Assembly: GCA_010909165.1 (NCBI GenBank)
Contig: VJWM01000297.1
Location: 1 to 64,000 of the forward strand
Reading direction: 5' to 3'
Source of the DNA: Anthoceros angustus
Lineage: Eukaryota; Streptophyta; Anthocerotopsida; Anthocerotales; Anthocerotaceae
DNA: 64,000 nt
Position 1 is the stretch's first letter. Every line of letters starts with the position of its first letter. The notes under the pieces were generated by a model. It saw nothing but the letters and a program-made list of their open reading frames with translations. It was not told the DNA's origin and made no database searches. The position numbers and the translations under genes were made by a program. Below are positions 47,591-59,968 of this stretch, in pieces.

Positions 47591-47916
47591 CTGCGTCGTA
47601 GAACTCAGGCCTTTTTTAAGGAGGTAGTATCCACCCATGTGTCTTGTAAATGTGCAGGGTTCACTAATACCTCGTTTCGAACCTGGAGGTACAAATACAT
47701 TCATGCCTCTTGTCTTTTTGCTCATGACGATTTTGTAACCTATATGTCTTGTGGAATTTTTTTTCTAGAGATTTGTTCTTATTCCAGGGCAAAGCATTTA
47801 AAAGAGCCCATGCAAGCCAAGCAAGATTATCATTAAAAGGTCGTTACAGCGAGCATAAAGGTTGTTAGGAATTTTTACCTTTGTATTAATTTTGGGGGAG
47901 CTTCATATTTAAAACT

Positions 47917-49205
47917 ATGATATATCTAAGTAGCCCATGTTACAGGCCCATGTTAGGGCTAGCAATCATTTTTGCTAGCCTTTTATTTGCAACAGCTAGC
48001 AACAATACTAATTATATCATGGACTGTCAATTTCATGGTTTATTTGCCTTTGGTGATTCACTAACGGATACCGGAAATGCTCAAACAATATTTCCATGGC
48101 AACATGCTGCATCCATATCTCCATATGGAGAAACTTATTTTGGTCGACCTGCAAATCGATTTTCAAACGGGAGGTTGGTAATTGATTTTATAGGTACTTA
48201 TCTATATATATTTTTATCATCATTTTTGCATTTATCAATTGATTTTATTTGTATGTGTTAGCTTTCTAACTTTCTACCTTGTTACCTTGTTTTGCAGCTC
48301 AAGCTTTGGGATTACCTTTTCTGAATCCATACCTAAGTAATATAGGAAATAATTTTCAATTTGGAGCAAATTTTGCTTTTTCTGGAGCTACTGCGACTAA
48401 TATCTCCTTTTTAGTACCTTTTCGCCTCAAGCAACAAGTGAATTGGTTGAAGCAATTTTATGTTGATGCACTTAGTCCATCAAATTATGAATCGGGGTGG
48501 ATTGGATCTTTTCCAAGGGAATCATATTTTTACAGGGGATTATACGTGGTCAATATTGGTAGCAATGATTATAATGCAGCACTACTCTTTCATAATTACT
48601 CTGAAAATGAGTTATTAATGATGATCCCCAACGTGGTTCAGGAAATTTTACTACGCTTGCGAGACTTGTATAACGTGGGAGCTAGAAATTTTATGGTTTT
48701 TAATATACCTCCCATCGGGTGTGCTGCAGAGTTTCTTTCAATGTCACCTACTGCTTCTACAGCATCTGCAGATTCTTATGATGCAAATGGTTGCTACATT
48801 CCTTACAACTCTCTATTGAGTATACATAACGATGAACTACGACGGGGAATTGAAACTTTACGGTCCGAACTTTATTTGGCAAAAATTGTCTATGTAGATT
48901 ACTATCAAGCAACGTATAATATATCTCGAGAATATGTACAATATGGTTTTACAGAAAGAATAGCCGCATGTTGTGGAGGAGGAGGAAAATGGAATTTTAG
49001 TCCAAATGCAACTTGTGGTTCAGTGAATGCGACAGTTTGTAATGATCCAAACCAATACATAAATTGGGATGGCATTCATCCTACACAAGCTTTCTATAAA
49101 ATAGTTGCAAGATCTATTTTAAAGGGTCAATTCATAGATCCTCCTAATGCTTTCACCGCTTGTAGTTTTGATTTTACCCAATTTGATGTTGTACCAACCC
49201 ACTAG
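47917..49205 (+). CDS. Secreted GDSL esterase/lipase, two exons
   Basis: GDSL enzymes of the SGNH fold hydrolyse esters in the cell wall or outside the cell. Exons 47917-48193 and 48298-49205 join with matching phase and code 394 residues, within the usual plant range (350-400). The N-terminus is a signal peptide (MIYLSSPCYRPMLGLAIIF, then ASLLFATAS). Block I is FAFGDSLTDTGNA with the catalytic Ser. RFSNGRLVIDFIAQALGLPF follows. Block III is NIGSNDYN and block V is DGIHPTQAFYKIVARSI with the catalytic Asp and His. The gene is strikingly AT-rich compared with the other host genes here. It has a single intron, at the conserved position after the RFSNG segment. No disruption is seen. The natural substrate cannot be read from sequence. 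Confidence 0.95.
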
Positions 49206-49415
49206 GTTAGGATATCACAATCCAACCAATTTAATTTAATTGTTTTCATGTCTTTGAAGGGAAAAGGTCTAAAGTAGGGATGACAAGAATAAGGTCAAAG
49301 ATTAAGATTAGTTTGGGTGATTAGGGTAAACTACCCAATTAGTCACATGTTTTGACTAGGTCATTTGTATTTTTTTCGGTCGTGTTTATGGCTATAGCTT
49401 TGACAGAGCAATCTT

Positions 49416-49650
49416 AGGATCCTAAGTACTACTAGTGATACTTTTTTTTATTTGTAATGGATATGATACTTAACTTGAGTGGCTCTCGTACTTTGTACTT
49501 TTTTTTATTTGTAATGGATATGATACTCACTTGTGCGGCTCTCTTACTTTGTTTTCTCTTCCGGTTCCGAGGATCCTAAGTGATACTAGTGATATTTTTT
49601 CTATTTGTAATGGATATAACACTTATTTGAGTGGCTCTTCACTTTTTCTC
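49416..49650. repeat. ~70-bp AT-rich tandem repeat, three copies, 3' of the GDSL gene
   Basis: Copies begin near 49418, 49490 and 49560. They share GGATCCTAAGT, TTTATTTGTAATGGATATGA and a GAGTGGCTCT segment with small changes. It may hold the transcript end of the esterase, but no clear polyadenylation site can be assigned. Confidence 0.75.
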
Positions 49651-50527
49651 TTTCAACAACAACAACTAAGAGCCATCAGATGGAAGTCGTTTTTGATCGT
49701 TCCTGATAATCAATTTTTTATTGTACCTAATAATGGAACTGAAGATTATACCTATACTGCGACCAAATGTGCGAGTATAATTAAATCAAAAAATATTTAA
49801 TTAATATAACAAAATTAAATAAAATGAAAAGTGAAAAGGAAAACTTTACCAATTAGGAGTGCAAACGCGAGAGGGAAAAGCCACAGAACTAGATGCGAGA
49901 TAGAGCACTGGAAGTAAAAAGGTACATAGCCATCGCGGCAGAAGGAACTTGACTTTTGAGTAAAGCAAAAATCTCCGACCCATCCCCACAATTATCAGGT
50001 CAAACTCGTTAGACCTTCCGATTCGCTGAGCTGCTTGCACAGGGTCGTGGATGGATAACTCCTCGAATACCATAGATGGCGCTTCTGCACCGCTAGCACC
50101 TTGTGCTATCTCCTCCTGGACAACTGGCATAAGGAGCCTCGTGTTGCAACAAAAGAGGAAAGAGACTTGGTGTTGGGCTTAAGTCCTTTCACTGAGGCAG
50201 TACTCATCGGGCTCTGAGCATAGCCTCAGTGTCCAGGCGTTTGTAGACAAATTACACCATCTATAAGCCCGCAGCAAGCTGAAAGAGCCAACAAATATAT
50301 CGATGATGATCGGAGGGCGCTGCTGGAAACCTTGCATATTTTGAGGGAGATTGACTTATTATCCGTAAGACATCCGGATCAGTCCTGTAACAAGGACCCT
50401 TTTCGGAATTTGCGGCTTACAAGGAGCCTGTATATGTCGTCCACGGGATTCCAGACTCTCTATGCAACCAAAAGTCCGGCCTTCGCTAACTAGCCATGAC
50501 AAAAATACTGCAACCCGAGAATTCCTC
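49651..50527. other. Spacer between GDSL esterase and cysteine synthase
   Basis: The only notable frame is 50130-49846 (minus), with EELSIHDPVQAAQRIG then FDLIIVGMGRR. It faintly recalls the C-terminus of plant CHX cation/H+ antiporters but is too short to support that call. The 3' trailer of the cysteine synthase should lie at the right edge. Confidence 0.3.
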
Positions 50528-52805
50528 TCATGCTTCAACTTGCATCTTCTCGGCTTCCTCACGGATGGACTGGAAGAGGACGGATGAGAGGTAACGCTCA
50601 CCAAAACTAGGCAGAACCACCTGGGCAAGACAGAGCAGGAGGAGACGGAGCCAGCTTAGACGAAGACCCAGAGAGCACTCCGACCGCTTGCGCTGAGCAA
50701 ACATACACGTACCGCGATGAGCTTTCCTGCATTTTCAGGCCTCTTGCCCACTTGGATGGCTGCAGCGGCAGCTGCCCCAGAAGAGATACCAACCTAGGGA
50801 GGCACACACAACCACATATGTGAGGTGACAATGCAACTTCCTGAGCGAGCTCCAGTAACTGCGTTCAACTGTACCTACCAGCAAACCTTCCTTCAGCGCC
50901 AGTTGCTTGGCCATCTCGACAGCCTCAGCACTAGAGATCTGCCATGCAGGGCATCATCATACTTTGTCAGACTGCAAACCTTAAACGGTCTTTCAGAAAT
51001 GCCGCCAAAGGGCACCTTCAAAATCCTGCGCTAGCACCAAGGAGCACCTTTACATGCACGATACATAGGCCGACCAAAAAGATCGGTAATGACTGTGCCC
51101 ACCTGGATGACCTCATCCAAAACCTCGACATCCAAAATGCTTGGAATAAAACCTGCACCAATGCCTTGGATTTTATGAGGGCCTGCAGGTCAACCAGCTA
51201 GGACTGTCAAAGAAATCCCAAACACTGGATAGATCAGATTGATACTATCCAAGAACCTTTCCTACCAGGCTTGCCTCCTGATAGTATGTTGCTCTCAGTA
51301 GGCTCCACACCAACCACCTGCATGACCCAGCAGAACTCGTAAGAGGCTGCTCAGAGCTGGATATGCAATCAAAATGTCCTTAAGCTTTTGCTGATATAAC
51401 CTACCTTGACTTTGGGATTCTTGGACTTCAGAAAATGGCCTACTCCAGTGACTGTTCCACCTGTGCCGATTCCAGCAACAATGATATCCACTTTGCCTGC
51501 AGTATCTTCCCAAATCTCAGGACCTGTTGTCTCAAAATGGACCTGCACACGTGCATTATTTCTTAGAGTGCCAGAAAGCACAGCATGAATATGATCATGA
51601 TGTACAACTGTATCCCAGACTAAACGTACCTTGGGGTTGGCAGGGTTTTCAAACTGCTGCAACATGTAGGAGTTGGGAGTTTTCTTGAGGATTTCCTCTG
51701 CTTTCTGCACAGCACCCTTCATGCCCTTGGCTGGATCCGTAAGGATCAATTCAGCACCAAAAGCCCGCAACAATATCCGACGTTCCAGACTCATTGACGC
51801 AGGCATGGTCAAGATAAGTTTGTAACCCTTGGCTGCCGCAATAAAGGCCAAACCAATTCCCGTATTGCCACTAGTTGGCTCCACAAGAACGGTCTGCACA
51901 TCCAGGACTTCAATCAGGCGCAGCTCCACCAGCCCGGCCCAGTGCACCCAGTCCAAAGCATCCGATCCAACAAGCCACACGGCAACTCACCTTCCCAGGG
52001 GTTATCGCCCCTTTGCTCTCTGCATCAGTTATCATGCTATAGCCAATCCTGCAGTTCACGGACAAACCCCAACAGTCAGTTTCGGCGGTAAAGGACGCAA
52101 AACGGATAGGACGATGAAGCCCGCGAGCCTAAGCTTGATCAAGGCAGTCAACGCTTCAGAAGAGGAAAACTCCATGTTGCCAAGCAAGCCAACAGTAAAT
52201 AAAAACCTCGTCCTCACCTATCCTTTACGCTACAGCATGGTTCCATGATTTCCAGCTTGGCGGCAATATTTGCCACAGAACCTTCCACGACCTTATTGAG
52301 ATACACCATCGGCGTCTTCCCTATCAGCTGGCAAAATTCAAAGGCACAAGCTGTTACAAACACCGAAACCAAACCCCAGGTCCTGCTGAGTATCCCAATT
52401 GCCAGGCGCATCCGATTCCACCGCAAGGCAAACGCAGGCACGGGCAGAGACGTGCAAAGCAGTGCGGCAGAGCAGGCGCGCCCAGCCCACCTGAGTGACA
52501 TCCTCCGCAATGTTGAGGCCCTCCAGGGCGTCCTTGTCCGTCTCCGCGGGGGCCTCCGCCGCCACGGCGTCCAGCTTGCTATCCACTCGCAGCTTCTCCA
52601 TGTGCGTGGTCACTGCGTCCACCCTGCGGACTTGCGATAAGCGCTTGGCCGACAGCCTCGGTACCGTTAAGGTGCTGGTGGCTCCCAGTCGAAGTGCACC
52701 GCAAGAAGAGCCCGAGGACGAGGCGGCAGCTGACGAGCAGGGCGCGTCAAGCACGCGGGAAGAGACCGAGGCAGACAGGCGAGCGGCAGCGGTGGCGGCA
52801 GCCAT
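50528..52805 (-). CDS. OASTL: Plastid-type cysteine synthase, O-acetylserine (thiol)lyase, ten exons
   Basis: The enzyme makes cysteine from O-acetylserine and sulfide with pyridoxal phosphate. Exons (minus): 52805-52491, 52327-52218, 52048-51991, 51893-51630, 51542-51405, 51317-51266, 51182-51103, 50938-50879, 50793-50713, 50620-50528. They total 1251 nt, 416 residues, and all phases fit. The N-terminal ~100 residues are Ala/Ser-rich with few acidic residues at the start, as in a chloroplast transit peptide. Then come [13 protein letters not shown], the PLP lysine in SVKDRIGYSM, the substrate loop [19 protein letters not shown], the phosphate loop [10 protein letters not shown], the [11 protein letters not shown]-type segment (here [20 protein letters not shown]) and [13 protein letters not shown] at the end. 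Mature length matches the family (about 320 residues). Plastid location is inferred from the leader only. Mitochondrial targeting is possible. Confidence 0.95.
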
Positions 52806-54696
52806 GATTACTGATGTGTCTCTATATGTGTATCGCAGAGCTTCCTTCCAGAGTGTCCTCGTTGGGATCGATGGAGACAGCCTCGGAAGCAGGCTTGGAA
52901 GCTGGCCAGATGCACAATGCGACGTTAGTGCGGCCTGCTCACCTTACCTTCCTGGTGCGACCACGCGCCGCCCAATCCTTCGCCTGCAGGCTACTCTTGC
53001 ACTACCTACGCGCAGTTCCAGTAAACACTTCACGATGGTCAATTCTCACATTCTTACATCATGTTGTGCTGCATTGCTAAACACCCACCATCTAAACCGA
53101 CGCCAGACTGCGTACCGTTGATCGGACTGTAGAACTCGTTTAACCCCAGAAGGACGAATCGACTCAAAATGAATCAATAGTCCTGCCCTTTCAGTCTTGT
53201 GCTTTTTTTGACAATCCGCCTTGCCTTCGGACCCCTTGAGCGAACTACGCTGAGAGCATATGGAGAAAGGACAATTCTTGAGATGAAAAAACGGACTGCA
53301 ATTTCATGGCTGGAATCGGAGATGCCGCAAGATGCTTCCCAACCAGCACTGCAGACTGTTGAGTTTAGCGAACCCGAGACACGCCGTCCCCGCGAGTTGT
53401 AGCTGGTGGTAGATTAGTCCACCCCCACAATCCCTTGACGGAGGGAACTCTCGGGGTGAGGGTAGCTCCCGTGGCTATGTTTTAGGCATCAATTTTTCAG
53501 TTAAAAAAAATTAATTCATGTACCCGGGACTCCGATGAGCCCCAATTTTTCAGAGGATGTGCAGAGGGTGCTAGCATGTCTCCAAAAAGCTTGCTCACGC
53601 AGCGGATTCATGTGGCATTCTCCCCGGCCGGAGATGCTGGCAAAATTGTGGGCAATGCACCCAGGGCTCGTTTTATTCCCCTTGAAGGTATGGATGGAGG
53701 AGATGAGCATGCTAATTGTGGTCCGGACCACCAGCACACCTTCACATTATTTTTCTTGATTTAGTTATCTCAAAGAAATCAAAATAGAGAAAAACCCCCT
53801 CTTGGCCTGTTGGGGTTAATGTCACTATGCTGATCACACTTGCACATGGGCAATATCGGTAATGATCATTATTATTTAGGCTCATAAATATGAGGTGACT
53901 AGTATTGTTAAGTACTCTTTGTTCTTTGAAGATCGTTTTTCTACTGCTCTCGACGATAGCCTCGACCAATTCTTCTGAACCCCGTTTCGATCCGATCGTG
54001 ATCTCTGTTCACCAAAAGAAATTTGTAATCGAATATGTACATGGCGATTTCCCACTGTACGACAAGAGGCATTAGTAGCTCGGCTGCGATTGCGCGATTG
54101 CGCGACCAACCACGCGCCGCGCGGTCTGAGATATTTCTAGATAATTCCTGACGAAAGTATTCTCAACATGCCAGTACAGACCCTACACGCAACGAACCTG
54201 CCTTTTCCCCGAGAGATGCAACTCCAAGTTTCAACCTGCACAAAGTGGGCTCCATGTGAACGAAGCCGCTGACGGGAAAGGAATAGGATCGCGTCGCCCG
54301 GCCCGAGTCAACTCCGTGCCATTATCTACTGATCCACAGAGCATCATGAGTACAGGATGCATTTTGGGTCACCAGAAAGTTACATTAATGATACAAAAAT
54401 GAATTTTACCACAAATGAATAGCACCACATTGCAGACCACAAGCCCTGTCAGCTATACATAAAGGATCTGAGACGTTACCTACTCAAAAACATGCAGTGT
54501 ATGTTACATGATAGCCTCTGCGTTGACAAGGAGGCAGGATTGTGAACCTTTCTGGATTCACACACAGCACAGGCAGCAGAAAGTTCCGAAGAAGCTAGCA
54601 GCCAAGAACCTGTGAGCGGCCAGCTTCTGATAACTGACCTCAACGTACTGTTGTGGCCGAATACCCCTAGGACTTCAGCCAACCGCCCCAAATTGA
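52806..54696. other. Spacer between cysteine synthase and shugoshin
   Basis: This holds the upstream region of the cysteine synthase (from 52806) and the 3' side of shugoshin. Short frames at 53199-53402 and 53535-53759 (plus) resemble nothing I know. No RNA gene or repeat was noticed. Confidence 0.4.
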
Positions 54697-56881
54697 CTAG
54701 GTTGACCTCCGCAATTTTGTGTTCAGAGGAGGTTCCTTGTAGGAGGCAATGCATGCGGTTGCCCTCCTCATTGGCCTTCCAGACACTGCACTTACAAGTG
54801 CTCGTTTCTGAGATAACTCTGGACTCTCCACTTTCAAAGCAACAGGACTTAGTCCGTGGCGTGACCGTTTCATGTCCTTGTCTGTGTCGGGCTCCATCTT
54901 TGCTGCTAGTCTTCTTCTATCGGGTGCACCAGTAGCACATTCCAAGTTCTCAGGTGAGCCAACAGCTTCCATAACAACACTACTTGGTCTTCGAAGACGT
55001 CCCTGCTTCTGGAGCTTGACAGCTGGCTTCAGATAATCTTCTGCTGCAGCTGAAGACACTGCTCTGCCAGTTTCTGACAGCAAGGACGGGCTTTCAAACG
55101 CATCAGCTGGGCTATCTTCCCTTGCTGAGCTGGAGATCGTTTCATCACCCTCACACAATCTGTCCATGGCCTCATGCTCCAGAACTTTGTATTGCCGGCT
55201 GTGAATACTCTTGGGTACAGCCAAGAGCACTTCCTGTGGAACCTTATATGGATCTTCCTTCGTTGCAGCAATACCCCTTGACCTCAGGCTCAGCCTGCAA
55301 ACAATTTGGAACAAGACTTGGTCAAACCTCTTTCACCTCGACCTTCAGAACTTTAGGCTGTGTCATATAGTTTACTCCACAGTGATTGACAGTACCTTCT
55401 ATACGTAGGAGGCTCATCTTTCATGCACGCAGACTCACTGCTGCCTGGCCTAGAATTTTGCATGTCCTCCAATAGCTGACCTGCAGGGCGAATGTATGGT
55501 AACATACTCCCAACACCAGATAGTGCTCAGAAAAGGGTCTTGACAGAACGGCACCTGGGGTCATGCTATGTCTTTTGGTCGAAGAAGCCTTACTCCGAGT
55601 TCTCAATGTTGTGGTTGAGCCTTTGCACACATTCTGCACATAGGAACATACACATAATCAACATAAAGGGGCAACAATGTGACACAATGCCTGGTAGAAC
55701 GCCTCTTATCAACCATACCTGCATCTGCTTGTCCATTAGGAGCATATTTCGGCTGTGTTCCAGTTCTTCAAGTCTAAGCTGCAAGTAGTTTAGAGAGTCA
55801 GGTTACTATGTAATCAAGGTGCCAATACAATATGACTAATCCCTAATAGCATCATTGCAAAGCGGCCGCTAGCAACTTTCTAAGACCAATGAATGTACAT
55901 GGCTAGTGCATATCGTCTATTGCTAGGACACTTGCACACGTCATTAGGGATATTGCTTTCCCTGCTGCCACAGAACATGGGAACAATATGGTTAGGTTAG
56001 AATTGGCAGTTTCATTGGCATACCCGAAGCTCAGCTTCCATAATCCTGAACATAGACGCCATCTGGTTGTGCTCATGCTGCAAAATTTTCATCTGTAGAA
56101 GTCCAGCAAATGACATGAGCTAAACACCTCTCACACGCATCAGGTCCACCACCCCACAAAAATCTCTGTGCACAAGCGGAAGTACTATGGTATTACTTGC
56201 TCCCTCAGTTGAAGATTTTCCTGTCAATGCCAACATTATCAGGCTGTCATGCCCTTTTACCACTCGAGAACAAAAAAGTGAGTATGGCAGGAGATACTAT
56301 TTTAACCGGTCTCTGCAGTCGTTTTGACAAGTGAACTTAGGACAATCAAAGGTTTTGTTCTAACCTTGGACAGCCTGGTATTGTGAAATATTATCTCCTC
56401 ATTCACAGCGGCTCTACGATGCAAATTGAACGTGTACTCCTTTTGAAGCTTTTGCACCTGCTCGGTCTGCGCTGCAATCATCGCACTAAGACCTTCGGGT
56501 TAAGGAGAAAACAGCGAAGAGGTACAAAAAGAACTAGGTTCACGCTGCAAAACTGCAAGGTCTGCCAACACATGAAACTAGGAAAGGATACTCCTTCTCG
56601 GACAACAATTTCGTCAACGTGAATATCTCCTGCAGCATACAACATTCAAGACAAGCTTGATGCACGAAACAAATTGCAGCAAAACTGGCCACTTTAGAGC
56701 GACAGACTGGAAACATAAAGAATTGATACAGCAGCCATACCTTCTGTAGTTCCTTGTCTTTGTTGGAAGGAATTAAATTATCCAGGCTGGCCGTGAACAG
56801 CGGCAGGTTTGTTAGATCAGACAGACGCCTCCTGTGACCTGGGGTGGCAGAGGCGCGCTTCCCTTGCCTATCGCCCCCCAT
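54697..56881 (-). CDS. SGO: Shugoshin-like centromere cohesion protector, nine exons
   Basis: Shugoshin recruits the PP2A phosphatase to shield centromeric cohesin, above all in meiosis I. Exons (minus): 56881-56741, 56629-56592, 56485-56365, 56220-56197, 56092-56024, 55778-55719, 55633-55594, 55480-55396, 55294-54697. They total 1176 nt, 391 residues, and all phases fit. The N-terminus has the plant signature RRRLSDLTNLP. A coiled coil follows from about residue 50 to 160 (LTKLLSEKDAMIAAQTEQVQ, HNTRLSKENLQLREQ, HNQMASMFRIMEAELRLRLE, ELEHSRNMLL). The C-terminus carries the SGO basic motif in the form GRPMRRATACIASYKEPPLN followed by TKLRRS. Plant family members usually read RPSR-x-A-x-x-x-x-SYKE. 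Several introns interrupt the coiled coil and some exons are only 24-40 bases, so exons 2, 4 and 7 are the least certain. Confidence 0.85.
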
Positions 56882-58323
56882 ACCGGTTGTAATACCGAAT
56901 GGAGCGATATCGTCTTGGTGGACTACCTATCTATCGTGTTTACCCTACCCACTATGCGGCGACTCCATCGCAGCCAGGAGACAAAGAGCAACCTGCTCTC
57001 TAGCAAGTGTAGAAGAAACCAGATCTGTTCATGATGCTGCAGACACGCGGAAGACTCAAGGACAGAAATGGTGCAACCATCAGTCACAACGTGAACACAG
57101 ATAACCCGGACGGATCATTCGACCCAGTACATTGTTCCTCTTCGGCCAGGCGAGGTTCACCGCTGCCTTGCTCTCATCCTTCATGTGATCACGGACACCC
57201 AGGCAAGTGGTCAGACACCAATGTTGCCCAGCATCAGTGATGCTACTCAGGATGCTCAGGTCTCAACTCCAGCCTGCCGCTTGATGGCCGGAAAGGGGCA
57301 AATTCCGGCAAGCACCATACTCTTCCTGCTGCATTTCAAATGTCTCCGCCTGCTGCTCTGAGCCGTGAAATGGAAGCAAATAATGATCGTACCAGTAAAT
57401 CCACGCTGTATCCACTGCCACAACGTCCAAGGCCGCTCTCCAGGTGTTCTATGCTTGCGAGGGGAGTGGAGCTGAACGCGGTCGCGAAAGCACGGCAAAC
57501 CGGCAGAAAATTTTCGAAGGCCAGCCCGCTCCAACTTTCAACGGCTACCTAGTTTCTTGGGAACCGCTTGCACCTCGTAGCGCCGACTACGTCCACCCCG
57601 ACATATGTAGGTTGTTAAAAAATTATAATGTGCACAACCCTTAGGAGGCATTTCTTATAAGCTCTGTATTTTATACAGGTCCCGGCATATATAGGTAGGT
57701 AGTTAGTCTTTGATCGGTCCATCCCATCTTCATACATTGACAATTATTATTATTTTTTATTTTATTATAATAAATGATAATTTTATATTTATTATATATT
57801 AGTATAGTATCCTCTATTTTTATTATTATTCATGATTTAAAACTTTATTGAGGAAGTAGCTTTGGAAACAGCAAAATCCTACATAAGGGACCCCAAGTGG
57901 TTTGTAGAACAAGTACTCACCAAAACATCACGGAAGGCTATACCCGGCTAGAGACCAACCCATCTGAGCAGCCTGAAGTATCAAATCTAGTGAAAGGGCC
58001 TAAGCACAACATTATCCCATATTGGGAGATAAGGCTCGAGATCCTCCAATTCTTCCATCATCTTTGTGAGCAAGACAAGCTCTTGGGTAATAAAGCCATC
58101 ACTTTCATCCTCTTCCTTAGTAAGCTCAAAACCTTTGTGAAATTTTCTTCTCTCACCGTGGATCTAGTCTTGTCTTAGCAGCTTGGTCTTAGCACCTTCA
58201 AACATTATCAAACATGGAGAAGGAGCAATCAAATCTGGCAAGAATATTGTCATATACAATAAGGGGATTATATTTATATTCCTCTTAAATTCCGAACAAT
58301 TGAACTAGACTCAATACCTGGTC
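56882..58323. other. Spacer, AT-rich from 57600, up to the retroelement
   Basis: The first part holds the upstream region of shugoshin. Frames at 57031-57240, 57340-57552 and 57897-58178 are unrecognised. From about 57720 to 57830 the sequence is almost pure A/T (TTATTATTATTTTTTATTTT-type). No integrase is present, although one would be expected next to the pol fragment on the right. Confidence 0.4.
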
Positions 58324-59968
58324 TCATTCCACCCTCTCCGTTTTTAATCTGGAGATGAAGTCGGCATTAACATGCTTCCTGCCTTCTCTCGTCTCAACAG
58401 TAAAGGTGAACTCTTGAAGCAGCAAAATCCAATGGGCTATGCGTCCCAAAAGGTCAACGTTGTTCACAAGGTGCTTGAGAGCAAAATGGTCAACATGGAA
58501 CACAAACTCATACGAAAGTAAGTAGTGTCTGAATTTTCTGACCGAGTAGACCATTCTAAGTGCCTCGCGCTCTGTGGTGGTATACTTTCGCTCTGCGTCC
58601 GTCAGTTGTCGCCCAGCATGGTAGATCGGATAATTTTTCTTCTTTTCATCCCTCTGGCTAAGAACCGATCCGATGGCGAAGGCTGAAACGTCAACAAAAA
58701 CATGAAATTTCTTTCTCCAATCAGGCCCCCTCAGCGTTGGCACTGTAGCCAGTGTCATTCGTAGGTCCTGGAATGCCTCCTCTCGCTCCGACGTCCATTC
58801 CCACACCTGATCCTTTCTCAACAGACCCGTTAGTGGGGCAGCCTGTTTGGCGAAATTTGGAACGAAGCGTCTGTAATACCCAACCATTCCAAGGAAACCA
58901 TGAAGCTCCTTCAGCGTTGTTGGAGCTCTAAGGGCAGCTATCACCTTTACCTTATCTGGATCAACTTCTATACCTCGATCCGAAATTCGATGCCCCAACA
59001 GGATACCTTCCGACATGCCAAAGTAGCACTTCTCTAGATGCAAACACTATTGTGTTGCACGACATTGTCCCAGACACTTTTGAAGGTGCATCAAATTGTC
59101 CTTCACAGTTCCAAACACGCAAAAGTCGTCCAAGAAAACTTCCATAAAGTCCCGGAGGAAGTCCTTGAATATTTTGACAATAGCCCGCATGAAGGAACCA
59201 GGTGCCCCTATCAACCCGAATGCATTGCGTTTGTAGGCGTATGTTCCCCAATCCGCTAGTTGGCGTGGCCACTTTCCACGAGATGTTGTAAATCAAGTGC
59301 CCATCCAAGAAGGAATAAGCCATCCTGCCTGTGACCAGAGCTAAAATGTTGTCGATGAAGGGCAACGGAAAATGATCCTTCTTAGTGACTTTATTCAACC
59401 TTCGCCAATCCTGGCAAACCCGGATCTTACCCGACTGTCTCTTAGGCACCACAACGATCGGAGCTACCCATTCTGTGTTGACGATAGGATAGATCACATC
59501 CGCTTTGAGATACGGCTCCAACTGATCTTTTACCTTCAATGAGTACTTGGGGTTTAACTTGTACTGAATTTATCATCCTTGCTCCAGTCGTTCTTATGCT
59601 CTCCCCACTCTTTGGGTATACCCTGCATGTCGGTTACATCGGAGGCAAAGACGTCGATGAATACCGCAAGCAACTGTTTCATGCCCTCCTTAAGCGCTGC
59701 GCTCATTTTTGGAGAATTTGAGCACTTTTCCTGGAAGTACCTCAACGTCTTTGATTTCATCCGCTTGTACCCATTCACGCTCCACCGGTGCGGAACTGAC
59801 TCCAAACCCTTCCTCTGGCTCTCGCGGCTCTTCTTCTCGCATGCCCCATTCTTTGAACAGATCTTTCGAGGTGAAGCGCGTGATGCCTGTTCCATTCTCC
59901 TCAACCGATTGTTCCTGCACTTCGCTCCCTCCTTCTTCCATCAAAATTCCAATGCAACATAAATACAT
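58324..59968 (-). pseudogene. Ty3-type reverse transcriptase and RNase H
   Basis: The fingers motif is WVAPIVVVPKRQSGKIRVCQ then DWRRLNKVTKKDHFPLPFID (59539-59380). The catalytic site reads EVFLDDFCVFG (about 59130). The connection is GFLGMVGYYRRFVPNFAKQA. RNase H has FHVFVDVSAFAIGSVLSQRD, TTTEREALRMVYSVRKFRHY and FHVDHFALKHLVNN. At least two frameshifts lie between about 59400 and 59040, where the palm is read in three frames. The end at RLKTERVE is followed by stops and no integrase. Confidence 0.9.

Noticed and set aside
49846-50130. Possible C-terminus of a CHX cation/H+ antiporter
   Set aside because: Only the short FDLIIVGMGRR stretch is suggestive. No neighbouring exon with antiporter helices was found upstream.
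53199-53759. Small plus-strand frames between the cysteine synthase and shugoshin
   Set aside because: They are under 80 residues, resemble no family, and show no sign of splicing or conservation.
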